Source: JAJTFW01 sp964584995
Lineage (GTDB): Bacteria; Bacteroidota; Bacteroidia; AKYH767-A; OLB10
Assembly: GCA_964584995.1 (NCBI GenBank)
Contig: CAZPCA010000052.1
Span: forward strand, 1 to 16,985
DNA: 16,985 nt
Direction of reading: 5' to 3'
Within the stretch, counting starts at the first letter, position 1. Every line of letters starts with the position of its first letter. The notes beneath the pieces were generated by a model that saw only the letters and a list, made by a program, of their open reading frames with translations, was not told the origin of the DNA and did no database searches. A program made the position numbers and the translations under genes. Shown one piece after another: positions 1 through 7,639 of the stretch.

Positions 1-144
1 GGAATCTGCGCGTAGATTGAACCCCGAAGCGGATTCGTGCATGTTGTTCAGGTAATAAATTCCGCAGAAGCGGCAGCTGTCCGTTTGGCTGAAAGCAGTG
101 ATGCCGGTAAGTGAAACGAAAATCCAGACGAGTACGCCGCGCAT
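1..144 (-). CDS. Secreted protein of unknown function, N-terminal part (cut by window edge)
   Basis: Reading the minus strand from ATG at 144 gives 48 codons without a stop before the window ends. The first ~20 residues (MRGVLVWIFVSLTGITAFSQ) look like a Sec signal peptide with cleavage after FSQ. The mature start holds a Cys-x-x-Cys pair (CRFC), then GIYYLNNMHESASGFNLRAD. This resembles secreted proteins whose N-terminus reads roughly G-x-Y-x-L...M-E-x-x-S-G-x-x-L-x-x-D, which I recall only as uncharacterised, so I assign no function. The ATG lies one base after the rodA stop (TAA-T-ATG), so it is very likely the last gene of the mre/rodA operon and translationally coupled to rodA. A periplasmic or envelope role would fit that context but is inference. 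The frame, signal peptide and tight spacing make it credible as a gene despite being partial. Confidence 0.7.
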   Translation of the reverse strand, partial: MRGVLVWIFVSLTGITAFSQTDSCRFCGIYYLNNMHESASGFNLRADS

Positions 145-145
145 A

Positions 146-1408
146 TTACCGTAAAATGTACATCCGGTATGAGTCCAGTTTTATCAGGACAAATAGCAGT
201 ACAGTGAACCCCCACAGGGAAGATCCTCCGTAGCTGAAGAAGGGCAAGGGGATGCCTATGACAGGCGCAAGGCCAATGGTCATACCTACATTGATCATCA
301 AATGGAAAAACAGGATGGAGGCGACACCGTACGCATATATGCGGGTATACGTGGAACGTTGCCGTTCAGCGATGAAGACAATCCTGTAAAGGAGTCCTAG
401 AAACAACAACATCACGACAGTGCTGCCGATGAAGCCCCATTCCTCTCCGACAGTACAAAAGATGAAATCCGTGCTCTGCTCCGGAACAAAGTCGTATTTT
501 GTCTGAGTTCCTTGAAGAAAACCTTTCCCGGCGAGGCCGCCGGATCCGATGGCGATGAGGCTTTGATTGACATTGTATCCCGCTCCTTTGGGGTCGCTGC
601 GCTTGCCCAACAATACCTCTATGCGTTCGCGTTGGTGCGGCTGCAGGATTTCGTTGAAGGCGTAATCCACACTGAAGACAACAGATGCTGCAACCACTGC
701 AATGGCGGCGATGGCCAGAGCGTTCTTTTTGGTTTTACGCATCAGCAGGTAAGTGATCAGGGAAAGACCGCCAATGATGCCCAGCAATACGGTATTGGGA
801 ACCATCAGGGATAGCACAAACAGGATGCCGGTGAAGAAACCAAAGATGAGTACGTTCTGAGACAATCCCTCTCGGTATAAAACGAAGATGAAGGAAATGA
901 AGACCAGGGCGGATCCGGTGTCATTTTGCAGCAGTACCAGTGCCATGGGAAAAAGGATAATGATACCGGCAGTGATCTTTGTTTTCATATCCTCCATCCG
1001 GATGCCCAGGGTGCTGAGGTATTTGGCGAGGGCCATGTTCGTGGCGAATTTCGCGAACTCCGATGGCTGTAATTTAAAAGAGCCTATTTCAATCCACGAC
1101 CTCGCCCCCTGCACATCACGTGCTACCACCAGTACGACCAGGAGCGAAAGCATGAACAGCAGGTAGATAGGGTAGGAGAAGGCTGCGTAAAATTTACCAT
1201 CGATGACCAGGATGGCCATGCCGATCAGCAGCGAGGTGCCGATCCATAGCATTTGCCTTCCGTAATTCTGAGAAAGGTCGAACATGTTGCGGTGCTCTTC
1301 GTTGTAGACAGCCGCATAGATGTTGATCCAGCCCATCAGCACAAAAACGAGGTATAGAGCGATCAGCGCCCAGTCAATGTTCTCGAATATGCTCTTTTGT
1401 TGACGCAC
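146..1408 (-). CDS. rodA: Rod shape-determining protein RodA (SEDS peptidoglycan glycosyltransferase)
   Basis: A 420-residue polytopic membrane protein with about ten predicted membrane segments, normal for RodA. SEDS family hallmarks are visible: GARSWI (101-106), QPSE (114-117), QNDTGSA (161-167), PHQRERI (257-263), the GYNVNQSLIAIGSGG loop (277-291), EQSTDFIF (310-317) and the C-terminal PLPFFSYGGSS (388-397). D314 in TDFIF corresponds to the Asp essential for polymerase activity in this family. SEDS proteins polymerise lipid II into glycan strands together with a class B PBP, and here that partner is encoded immediately upstream. The start codon is GTG at 1408 (GTG CGT CAA CAA), 10 bases after the PBP2 stop; no better ATG exists before the first membrane segment. 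RodA rather than FtsW is called because of the mreBCD-PBP2 context. A secreted protein gene follows after one base. Confidence 0.95.
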   Translation of the reverse strand: MRQQKSIFENIDWALIALYLVFVLMGWINIYAAVYNEEHRNMFDLSQNYGRQMLWIGTSLLIGMAILVIDGKFYAAFSYPIYLLFMLSLLVVLVVARDVQGARSWIEIGSFKLQPSEFAKFATNMALAKYLSTLGIRMEDMKTKITAGIIILFPMALVLLQNDTGSALVFISFIFVLYREGLSQNVLIFGFFTGILFVLSLMVPNTVLLGIIGGLSLITYLLMRKTKKNALAIAAIAVVAASVVFSVDYAFNEILQPHQRERIEVLLGKRSDPKGAGYNVNQSLIAIGSGGLAGKGFLQGTQTKYDFVPEQSTDFIFCTVGEEWGFIGSTVVMLLFLGLLYRIVFIAERQRSTYTRIYAYGVASILFFHLMINVGMTIGLAPVIGIPLPFFSYGGSSLWGFTVLLFVLIKLDSYRMYILR

Positions 1409-1418
1409 GTCTGCTGTA

Positions 1419-3338
1419 TTATCGGGATTTTCTTGATGGATCCTGAACGATGGCGACCGCTCGCTTCACGGTCGTCCGGGAAGCTGTACTGCTGTCAGGA
1501 CGTGGCCGCAGGGGTAGTTCCTGGTTCCTATTGGGCAGTGGCAGCAAATACCCGTCGAACATACGTTCCTCCAGTTCCTTTCGCTTCACAGAATCCTGCA
1601 TGTATTTTTCCATCATCAGGGAGGCGATGGGGGCCGCCCAGGTGGCACCGTATCCTCCATTCTCCACCATCACGGCAATGGCTATACGCGGGTTTTCTCT
1701 GGGGGCGAAAGCCACAAACAAACTGTGGTCTTTCCCGTGAGGATTCTGAGCCGTTCCCGTTTTACCGCATATGATGACGGAGTCAAAGCGTGCGATGCGT
1801 GCTGTTCCTGCCTCAACAACTTTCTGCATGCCATCCTGAATGATGTCGAAATACTTGGGTTCAATTTTCGTGAAGTGTTTTTCGGCAAGGTTGCGGCTGG
1901 TATTGGGCTTGCCACCTATTTGTTTGATGATATGGGGCGTGTAGTAGTAGCCCTTGTTGGCGATGATGCAAAGGATATTCGCCATTTGAAGTGGATTTAT
2001 GCCAAGCTCACCTTGTCCGATCCCCAGGGAGTAGATCGTAGAGGCCTTCCATCTTCCTCTTCCGTAGTATTTATCGTAAAATTCAGTGGAGGGTATCAGG
2101 CCCTTGAGTTCGTGCGGCATGTCGACACCGATTTTTTTACCGATGCCGAAACTCATCTGGTACTCTCTCCACAGGCGATAGCCGTTCTCGCTGCTGCCAT
2201 ATTTTCTGTTGTCGACAAATGCCCGGAAGGTGTTACAGAAATAGGGGTTGCAACTGTACTGGATGGCTCCTTCGAGTACGATGGGCGGATGTGGGTGACA
2301 TTTCACACTCTTGCTGCCTACCACAAACGAATGTCCGAAAACCGTAGAGGGCGTGATGATTCCCTCCTGCAGGGCGGCAAGCGCATTGGTGAGTTTGAAG
2401 GTGGAGCCGGGTGGGTAATAGGCCTGCATCGCACGATTGAAGAGCGGTTTCAGGGGGTCTTTCAATAAATACGAATAGTTCTTTGAGCGGACACGTCCCA
2501 CCAGCAGATTCGGGTCATACGAAGGACTGGAAATCATGGCAAGGATTTCTCCGGTGCCCGGTTCGATCGCTACCAGCGACCCGATTTTATTCTGCAGCAG
2601 TTTCTCTCCGTACGCCTGTAATTCAGCATCGAGTGTGGCCACCAGGTTTTGTCCGGCAATGGCGATAGTATCGTAAACTCCCTGCTTGTAGCTGCCCTTT
2701 TCACGGTTGAAAACATCCACCATGACAATCCTGACACCCCGGCGGCCCCGTAATTCCTGCTCATAGCTCTGCTCCACACCGCTGATGCCGATGTAATCCC
2801 CCTGCCGGTAGTAAGGATTCTTTTTGATCAACTCATCGTTCACCTCGCCGATGTATCCGAGTACGTGAGCTGCTGTATTGTTCGGGTATTTTCGCAGTGT
2901 ACGGGGTTGTACAAAGAAGCCCTGGAATTTGTAAAGCTTCTCCTGAAAGGTGGCGAAAGATTCAGCCGAAATCTGTTTTTCAAAAATACTGGCCTTCATC
3001 CTGGAAAAGGAACGTGCCTTTTTCATTTTTTCTTCGAACGATTCCCTGCTGATGTCCAGTAAACGACAGAATTCCGCAGTATCCAGATCCTTCACCTGTT
3101 TAGGAATCACCATCAGGTCGTAGACCGCCTGGTTGTAGGCGAGAATCCTTCCCTTTCGGTCGTAAATCATTCCCCGTGCAGGATAATCCGTGATGTAGCG
3201 CAGTACGTTATTGGTGGCGGATACGGCATAGTCTTCATTGAGTACCTGCACATAGAAAAGCCGGATCATGAAAATCAACACTACCGCAGTGAATATGCTG
3301 AGTATGACGAGACGCTGGCCGGATCCTGGATTGTACAT
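1419..3338 (-). CDS. mrdA: Penicillin-binding protein 2 (elongasome transpeptidase)
   Basis: A 639-residue class B penicillin-binding protein. It has a short cytoplasmic start, a single membrane anchor (about 9-30), a PBP dimer/pedestal region (about 50-215, with YPARGMIYDRKGRILAYN typical of the family) and a C-terminal transpeptidase domain. All three active-site motifs are intact: SxxK as STFK with nucleophile S312, SxN as SCN at 362-364, and KTGT at 526-529. The enzyme cross-links peptidoglycan in the periplasm and pairs with RodA, encoded next. The last ~35 residues form a proline- and charge-rich tail, probably disordered. The start is ATG at 3338; 60 bases separate it from mreD, and I see no convincing promoter or terminator there. 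The gene is also called pbpA or pbp2. Placement between mreD and rodA is the standard elongation cluster order. Confidence 0.95.
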   Translation of the reverse strand: MYNPGSGQRLVILSIFTAVVLIFMIRLFYVQVLNEDYAVSATNNVLRYITDYPARGMIYDRKGRILAYNQAVYDLMVIPKQVKDLDTAEFCRLLDISRESFEEKMKKARSFSRMKASIFEKQISAESFATFQEKLYKFQGFFVQPRTLRKYPNNTAAHVLGYIGEVNDELIKKNPYYRQGDYIGISGVEQSYEQELRGRRGVRIVMVDVFNREKGSYKQGVYDTIAIAGQNLVATLDAELQAYGEKLLQNKIGSLVAIEPGTGEILAMISSPSYDPNLLVGRVRSKNYSYLLKDPLKPLFNRAMQAYYPPGSTFKLTNALAALQEGIITPSTVFGHSFVVGSKSVKCHPHPPIVLEGAIQYSCNPYFCNTFRAFVDNRKYGSSENGYRLWREYQMSFGIGKKIGVDMPHELKGLIPSTEFYDKYYGRGRWKASTIYSLGIGQGELGINPLQMANILCIIANKGYYYTPHIIKQIGGKPNTSRNLAEKHFTKIEPKYFDIIQDGMQKVVEAGTARIARFDSVIICGKTGTAQNPHGKDHSLFVAFAPRENPRIAIAVMVENGGYGATWAAPIASLMMEKYMQDSVKRKELEERMFDGYLLPLPNRNQELPLRPRPDSSTASRTTVKRAVAIVQDPSRKSR

Positions 3339-3398
3339 GCTGCTCAGTCAATATAAAGATGGTAGGGGGCGCAGAGCGCAGATCTGTAGAGCCAGGAC

Positions 3399-3926
3399 CT
3401 ACTGCTGAAACTGTACACCTTTGGGTTTGCCACCGATATATTGTGCTAGGATGATCAGTAGCAAAGTTACCACACTGCTAAGAAGAATGCGCAGTAAGGT
3501 GTCGAAAAATTCGCTAAAGCGGAATACTTCGAGGTAAAAGAGCAGAAGGTGATGGGCCAGCACCAGTACCGATGCATAGGCGATGAACCAGGTGAAGCCG
3601 AATTTTCGGATGGAGGGTTCCGCATCGGTTTCGTAACCTTCTCGTGGTGAAATGATCTTCAGCCAGCGTGGGCGCATGTATACCATCAGCAGACAGGCAG
3701 CAGCATGCATGCCGGGTGTGTTTTGAAACATGTCTGCACTTAATCCGGTCAACAATGCAAGAGCCAATAAAAGCAATCGGGGAGTCTGTATAGGCAGGCC
3801 AAGGAGAAAGAGCACGTAGAGGAAGGGGTTGATGAACGAGCCCAGCTGAATATTGTTCAGAATGAGTACCTGCAGGAGCATCAGGACAAAGAACCGAAGG
3901 ATATGGCGAAGGATGACAAGGATCAT
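3399..3926 (-). CDS. mreD: Rod shape-determining membrane protein MreD
   Basis: A 175-residue, strongly hydrophobic protein with about five membrane segments, the usual size and topology of MreD. MreD is poorly conserved, so the call rests largely on position: it lies between mreC and PBP2 and overlaps mreC by four bases (ATGA, 3923-3926), which implies translational coupling. MreD is an inner-membrane part of the elongasome that works with MreC to control PBP2/RodA. A positively charged stretch (RPRWLKIISPREGYETDAEPSIRK in the protein, split here only for description) sits between predicted membrane segments in the middle and is likely cytoplasmic. No catalytic residues are expected. The start ATG at 3926 is fixed by the overlap. 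Confidence 0.88.
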   Translation of the reverse strand: MILVILRHILRFFVLMLLQVLILNNIQLGSFINPFLYVLFLLGLPIQTPRLLLLALALLTGLSADMFQNTPGMHAAACLLMVYMRPRWLKIISPREGYETDAEPSIRKFGFTWFIAYASVLVLAHHLLLFYLEVFRFSEFFDTLLRILLSSVVTLLLIILAQYIGGKPKGVQFQQ

Positions 3927-4765
3927 GGTTCGTCCTCCTTGGGTTTATTGATCTGTTCCAGACCTTGTTGTTCTTCCTTCAAGAGATTGTTTACGATATA
4001 TACATGACTGAGATTGCTGAAACTCATACTCAGTTGTACTTTGATCTTAAAGAACGGAGAGCCGGGCTCCACCTTGGCTTCGACCACCCTCCCGATCATC
4101 ACTCCGGAAGGGAAAATGCTTGAAAAAGCGGTAGTGACTACGGTGTCCCCCTTTAGTACTGGAACAGTTTTATCAATTTCCCGCAGATACACGTAGTGCG
4201 GATCGCCACCTTCCCACCGAAGAGAACCGTAGAAGCCGTTTCTGCTGATCATGGCGGACACATTCGTTTCTTTGTGAAGCAGAGACATTACCGTACAGTA
4301 ATGCTCAGATACGTGATTCACAATGCCCACAATGCCATTGGGAGCGATTACCCCCATCTCCGGTTTGATTCCCTGAAGGCTTCCCTTGTTGAGTGTGATG
4401 AAGTTGTTGCGATGGTGGACAGCGTTGTTGATGACTCTCGCAGTGATATACTGGTATTGTTGCAGTGTATTCGTGTCGTTGACTGTAATCAGGGTGGAGT
4501 CCTTGTCGTACACAGCGGATGTCAGCTCATTGCGAAGACGTGCATTCTCGTTGGCAAGGGCCATGTTGTTTTCACGCAATTGAACATACTCTCTGACATA
4601 ATTGACGCCTTCCATGGCTGTGGTGACAACAGTATTTGTGGCGTTCAGAAAGGATGCTTGCTGAAAACGGTTGTTGCGCACAAGCAAATAGATGCACCCT
4701 GCTTCGAGTAAAATGAAAAACAACGTGAAATTATGACGCCAAATGAGCTGGAAGAGAAGCTTCAT
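3923..4765 (-). CDS. mreC: Rod shape-determining protein MreC
   Basis: A 280-residue protein with the MreC plan: short cytoplasmic start, one membrane helix (about 12-30), a periplasmic coiled coil (about 62-95, with ENNMALANENARLRNEL heptads) and a β-rich MreC domain (about 105-265). Family features visible in the β domain include ITLNKGSLQGIKPEMGVIA, GIVGIVNHVSEHYCTVMSLL and the S-S-I-F-P-S-G stretch followed by IGRVVE. MreC is the periplasmic scaffold that contacts PBP2 and activates the RodA-PBP2 pair. The C-terminal ~20 residues are charged and probably flexible. It starts at ATG 4765, 44 bases after mreB, and its stop overlaps the mreD start. The gap to mreB contains a 5-bp inverted repeat (4783-4787 with 4801-4805) with a 13-base loop, too weak to call a terminator. 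Confidence 0.95.
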   Translation of the reverse strand: MKLLFQLIWRHNFTLFFILLEAGCIYLLVRNNRFQQASFLNATNTVVTTAMEGVNYVREYVQLRENNMALANENARLRNELTSAVYDKDSTLITVNDTNTLQQYQYITARVINNAVHHRNNFITLNKGSLQGIKPEMGVIAPNGIVGIVNHVSEHYCTVMSLLHKETNVSAMISRNGFYGSLRWEGGDPHYVYLREIDKTVPVLKGDTVVTTAFSSIFPSGVMIGRVVEAKVEPGSPFFKIKVQLSMSFSNLSHVYIVNNLLKEEQQGLEQINKPKEDEP

Positions 4766-4809
4766 GGTCCTACTGCTGCGATCCGGTCAGTCAAAAAATT
4801 ACCGGGGCA

Positions 4810-5832
4810 TTAGTGTTGTAAGAATTTATACCGGTGTATATTCTTCAGTGCAATGCCGGTTCCACGCACTACCGCCCTAAGCGGGTCTTCGGCAACGTGT
4901 ACCGGTAGTTTGGTTTTCATGGAAATACGACGGTCAAGTCCGCGCAGCAAAGCGCCTCCACCGGTGAGGTAGATGCCGGTACGGTAAATGTCTGCTGAAA
5001 GCTCCGGAGGTGTGATCTCCAGCGCTTTCAAGATGGCTTCTTCAATCTTGCTGATGGATTTGTCCAGTGCATGCGCTATCTCCGGATAACTCACGGTGAT
5101 CTCTTTCGGAATTCCGGTCATGAGGTCGCGGCCGTGTACGGCGAAGTCAGGCGGGGCATTTTCCAGCTCCGGCAGGGCGGATCCCACTTCGATTTTGATG
5201 CGCTCAGCGGTCCGTTCACCGATGAGTATGTTGTGTTGACGGCGCATGTAATCCCAAATGTCGGTGGTGAAACCATCACCTGCCACACGGATACTTTGAT
5301 CGCATACGATACCTCCCAGCGCAATCACCGCAATTTCACTGGTGCCGCCACCGATATCAATGATCATATTGCCCACCGGCTCCTCCACATCTATTCCGAT
5401 ACCCAGTGCTGCGGCCATCGGCTCGTGGATGAGGTATACTTCTTCCGCTCCGGCATTCTCTGCAGAATCACGAACCGCGCGCTTCTCTACTTCCGTAATC
5501 CCGGAGGGAATACAAATCACCATGCGTAGCGATGGGGTGAAGAGCTTGTTGCCGGCACTGATCATGCGGATCATTCCCTTGATCATTTGCTCGGCAGCTT
5601 CAAAGTCGGCAATCACGCCGTCTTTCAGCGGACGAACCGTTTTGATGTTCTCGTGGGTTTTCCCGTGCATCATCATGGCCTGTTTACCCACCGCAATTAC
5701 CCTTCCCGTGGTACGGTCGATGGCAACGATGGAGGGTTCATCCACCACCACTTTGTCGTTGTGGATGATGAGCGTATTGGCTGTTCCAAGGTCTATGGCA
5801 ATCTCCTGGGTGAGGAAATCAAAGAGTCCCAT
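4810..5832 (-). CDS. mreB: Actin-like cell shape protein MreB
   Basis: A 340-residue actin-fold ATPase, the usual MreB length. The nucleotide-binding motifs are intact: phosphate-1 IDLGTANT (13-20), connect-1 region with HEPMAAALG (136-144), phosphate-2 IIDIGGGTSEIAV (157-169) and adenosine motif LTGGGALLRGLD (289-300). The amphipathic N-terminus (MGLFDFLTQE) fits membrane attachment. MreB filaments orient the elongasome on the inner face of the cytoplasmic membrane. It is the first gene of the mreBCD-PBP2-rodA run. ATG at 5832 is the only start before the phosphate-1 motif. There is no Shine-Dalgarno sequence, as is usual in Bacteroidota. A 130-base gap separates it from purH upstream; a possible own promoter lies there, but read-through from purH is also likely because I see no strong terminator. 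Confidence 0.97.
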   Translation of the reverse strand: MGLFDFLTQEIAIDLGTANTLIIHNDKVVVDEPSIVAIDRTTGRVIAVGKQAMMMHGKTHENIKTVRPLKDGVIADFEAAEQMIKGMIRMISAGNKLFTPSLRMVICIPSGITEVEKRAVRDSAENAGAEEVYLIHEPMAAALGIGIDVEEPVGNMIIDIGGGTSEIAVIALGGIVCDQSIRVAGDGFTTDIWDYMRRQHNILIGERTAERIKIEVGSALPELENAPPDFAVHGRDLMTGIPKEITVSYPEIAHALDKSISKIEEAILKALEITPPELSADIYRTGIYLTGGGALLRGLDRRISMKTKLPVHVAEDPLRAVVRGTGIALKNIHRYKFLQH

Positions 5833-5928
5833 GTGTTAAGAATTGTTTGGCGCTGTTGATGATGAGTGGACGAGTCGAATAAACGTCACTGAACAGATGG
5901 CTGCTGAGATCCGAATCTACGCTCTGTA

Positions 5929-5936
5929 CAAAAGTG
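5929..5936 (-). promoter_or_regulatory. Possible -7 box of an mreB promoter
   Basis: On the minus strand this reads CACTTTTG, one mismatch from the Bacteroidota -7 consensus TAnnTTTG and close to the TACTTTTG boxes upstream of purH and the receptor gene. It would give an mreB leader of about 90 bases. I see no clear -33 TTG at the right distance, so this is weak. Confidence 0.3.
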
Positions 5937-5962
5937 TAAAGAAAAACTGAATTTCAGACCTT

Positions 5963-7489
5963 CTAGTGTTTAAAATGGCGGATGCCGGTAAATACCATTG
6001 CCACACCGAGTGCATCGGCTTTCTCGATGGAGTCCTGGTCTTTCACGGAGCCACCCGGTTGAACAATGGCGTTGATTCCCGCTGCATGGGCGATTTCTAC
6101 ACAATCGGGGAAGGGAAAGAATGCATCGGAAGCCATGACCGCACCCCTCAGGTCAAACCCGAAGTGCTGCGCTTTGGCAATGGCCTGCTTCAGGGCGTCC
6201 ACGCGGGAAGTCTGACCTACACCACTGGCCAGCAATTGTGCACCGCGAACCAGTACAATGGCATTGCTTTTACTGTGTTTCACGAGCTTATTGGCAAATA
6301 TCAGGTCCTCAGTTTCGGTCGGACTGGGTGATGATTTGCTTACCGTTTTCAAACCGTTTGCGGCCTCGGTGGCCGTATCGTATTCCTGCTCGAGGACACC
6401 ATTCAATACGCTCCTGAAATGGGATCCGCCCACTTTAAAGTTATTGCTTTTCAATAACATGCGATTCTTCTTGCTTTGCAAAATAACCAGTGCTTCCGGG
6501 CTGAAGCCGGGGGCAATCAATACTTCGAAAAAGAGCTGGTTCATGGCCTGTGCTTCCGATACATCTACGGTACGGTTGCAGGCTATGATCCCTCCGAAAG
6601 CCGAAACCGGATCTCCGGCAAGGGCCTTCTCCCAGGCTCCCAGTAGACTGCTGTCTGAAGCCATGCCGCAGGCATTGTTGTGCTTGATGATGGCCACGGA
6701 GGGTTCAGTAAAGTCAGCCATCAAGGCCATGGCCGCATCCACATCCAGCAGGTTGTTGTAGCTGAGCTCCTTGCCATGAAGTTGTTCGAAAACTTCGTTG
6801 AGATTGCCATGAAAACAGGCTCGCTGGTGGGGGTTCTCGCCATAGCGTAAAGAGCGCTCCTCCCAGTTGGCAGGGAATTGAATGCCATTTTCTGAAAGAC
6901 CTTTTCCCGAAAACCACTGACCGATGGCCGCATCGTAACGGCTGCTTACAGCAAATGCTTTCCGGGCCTGTTCCTTACGCTGCTCAAGCCGGGTACTGCC
7001 TTTCTGGTCTTGGATGACCTCGCGCAAAAAGTCATAATCGGCTACCGATGGAATGATAAGTACATCCCTGAAGTTCTTGGCCGCAGCCCGTATCAGACTG
7101 ATGCCACCGATATCTATTTTCTCTATGATCTCATCGGAACTTCCGCCTGCCCGCACTGTATCTTCAAATGGGTAAAGATCAACCACCACGAGATCTATCA
7201 AAGGGAGATGGTGTTGTTTCATTTCAGCCTGGTGACCCTCGTTTTCCCGAATGGACAATATGCCCCCGAAAATCGCCGGATGCAAGGTTTTTACCCTGCC
7301 ACCCAGAATGGAAGGGTATCCGGTAAGGTCTTCAACCGGGGTGACCGGCAAGCCGGCATCGCGGATGAAATCGAAGGTGCCACCGGTTGCATACAATTGA
7401 ACACCAAGTTGATGAAGTCCTTTGGCAAGTTCTTCCAGACCGTCTTTATGGTAAACGGAGAGCAGGGCAGAGCGCAGGGTAATGTCCAT
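5963..7489 (-). CDS. purH: Bifunctional AICAR formyltransferase/IMP cyclohydrolase PurH
   Basis: PurH catalyses the last two steps of de novo purine synthesis: formylation of AICAR with 10-formyl-THF, then ring closure to IMP, in the cytoplasm. From ATG at 7489 the protein has 508 residues, the usual size. The N-terminal MGS-like cyclohydrolase domain (about 1-190) shows ATGGTFDFI and GRVKTLHPAIFGG. The C-terminal transformylase domain (about 200-508) shows SLRYGENPHQ, the active-site KHNNACG (K269, H270), GDPVSAFGG and SDAFFPFPD. An in-frame ATG at 7510 would add seven residues, but it lies inside the -7 promoter box (7508-7515), so 7489 is the better start (MDITLRSALLSVY). It is transcribed towards mreB, 130 bases ahead of it. 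purH next to mreBCD is an arrangement I recall from other Bacteroidota. The leader would be only ~14 bases. Confidence 0.97.
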   Translation of the reverse strand: MDITLRSALLSVYHKDGLEELAKGLHQLGVQLYATGGTFDFIRDAGLPVTPVEDLTGYPSILGGRVKTLHPAIFGGILSIRENEGHQAEMKQHHLPLIDLVVVDLYPFEDTVRAGGSSDEIIEKIDIGGISLIRAAAKNFRDVLIIPSVADYDFLREVIQDQKGSTRLEQRKEQARKAFAVSSRYDAAIGQWFSGKGLSENGIQFPANWEERSLRYGENPHQRACFHGNLNEVFEQLHGKELSYNNLLDVDAAMALMADFTEPSVAIIKHNNACGMASDSSLLGAWEKALAGDPVSAFGGIIACNRTVDVSEAQAMNQLFFEVLIAPGFSPEALVILQSKKNRMLLKSNNFKVGGSHFRSVLNGVLEQEYDTATEAANGLKTVSKSSPSPTETEDLIFANKLVKHSKSNAIVLVRGAQLLASGVGQTSRVDALKQAIAKAQHFGFDLRGAVMASDAFFPFPDCVEIAHAAGINAIVQPGGSVKDQDSIEKADALGVAMVFTGIRHFKH

Positions 7490-7507
7490 GGGTTTGAAAG
7501 CAAGGCG

Positions 7508-7515
7508 CAAAAGTA
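7508..7515 (-). promoter_or_regulatory. -7 box of the purH promoter
   Basis: On the minus strand this is TACTTTTG followed by CGCC, an exact match to the Bacteroidota TAnnTTTG box. The predicted transcript start is near 7503, about 14 bases before the chosen ATG at 7489. The box overlaps the alternative ATG at 7510, which argues against that longer start. No clear -33 element is seen. Confidence 0.65.
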
Positions 7516-7545
7516 ATCAATACCCCGTGCGCAGGCCTGAATTAG

Positions 7546-7579
7546 ACTTATACCTTACGGGACTGTGCAAGGTATAAGT
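7546..7579. repeat. Perfect 11-bp inverted repeat upstream of purH
   Basis: Arms ACTTATACCTT (7546-7556) and AAGGTATAAGT (7569-7579) are perfect reverse complements around a 12-base loop. There is no T tract on either side in the right place for a terminator. It lies about 45-75 bases upstream of the predicted purH transcript start and just beyond the terminator of the opposite neighbour, so it could be an operator for purH or a secondary RNA structure. Its function is unknown. Confidence 0.6.
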
Positions 7580-7588
7580 GGATATCCC

Positions 7589-7619
7589 AAAAAGAAAGCC
7601 CGTCGGTGAACGGGCTTTC
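7589..7619 (-). terminator. Intrinsic terminator of the receptor/lipoprotein operon
   Basis: The arms GAAAGCCCGT (7594-7603) and ACGGGCTTTC (7610-7619) pair perfectly over 10 bp around a 6-base loop. Read on the minus strand, the stem is followed by TTTTT (7593-7589). It lies 20 bases after the stop of the DUF5689 lipoprotein gene, where an intrinsic terminator is expected, and shields purH from read-through. Confidence 0.9.
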
Positions 7620-7639
7620 AATACTTTCAGTGGAATGTA

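Noticed and set aside
1725..2468. 247-codon open frame on the plus strand opposite PBP2
   Set aside because: Overlaps the transpeptidase domain whose catalytic motifs are intact; the antisense product has no recognisable features.
3360..3385. GCGC-aga-GCGC repeat between mreD and PBP2
   Set aside because: Four-bp arms in a GC-rich stretch are expected by chance; no T tract and no promoter box nearby.
4783..4805. CCGGT/ACCGG inverted repeat in the mreB-mreC gap
   Set aside because: Five-bp arms with a 13-base loop and no following T tract; may be chance, and the genes around it are expected to be co-transcribed.
5947..5957. Short inverted repeat CTGAATTTCAG followed by T-rich sequence after purH, as a terminator
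   Set aside because: The possible stem is only 4-5 bp with a tiny loop; too weak to call.
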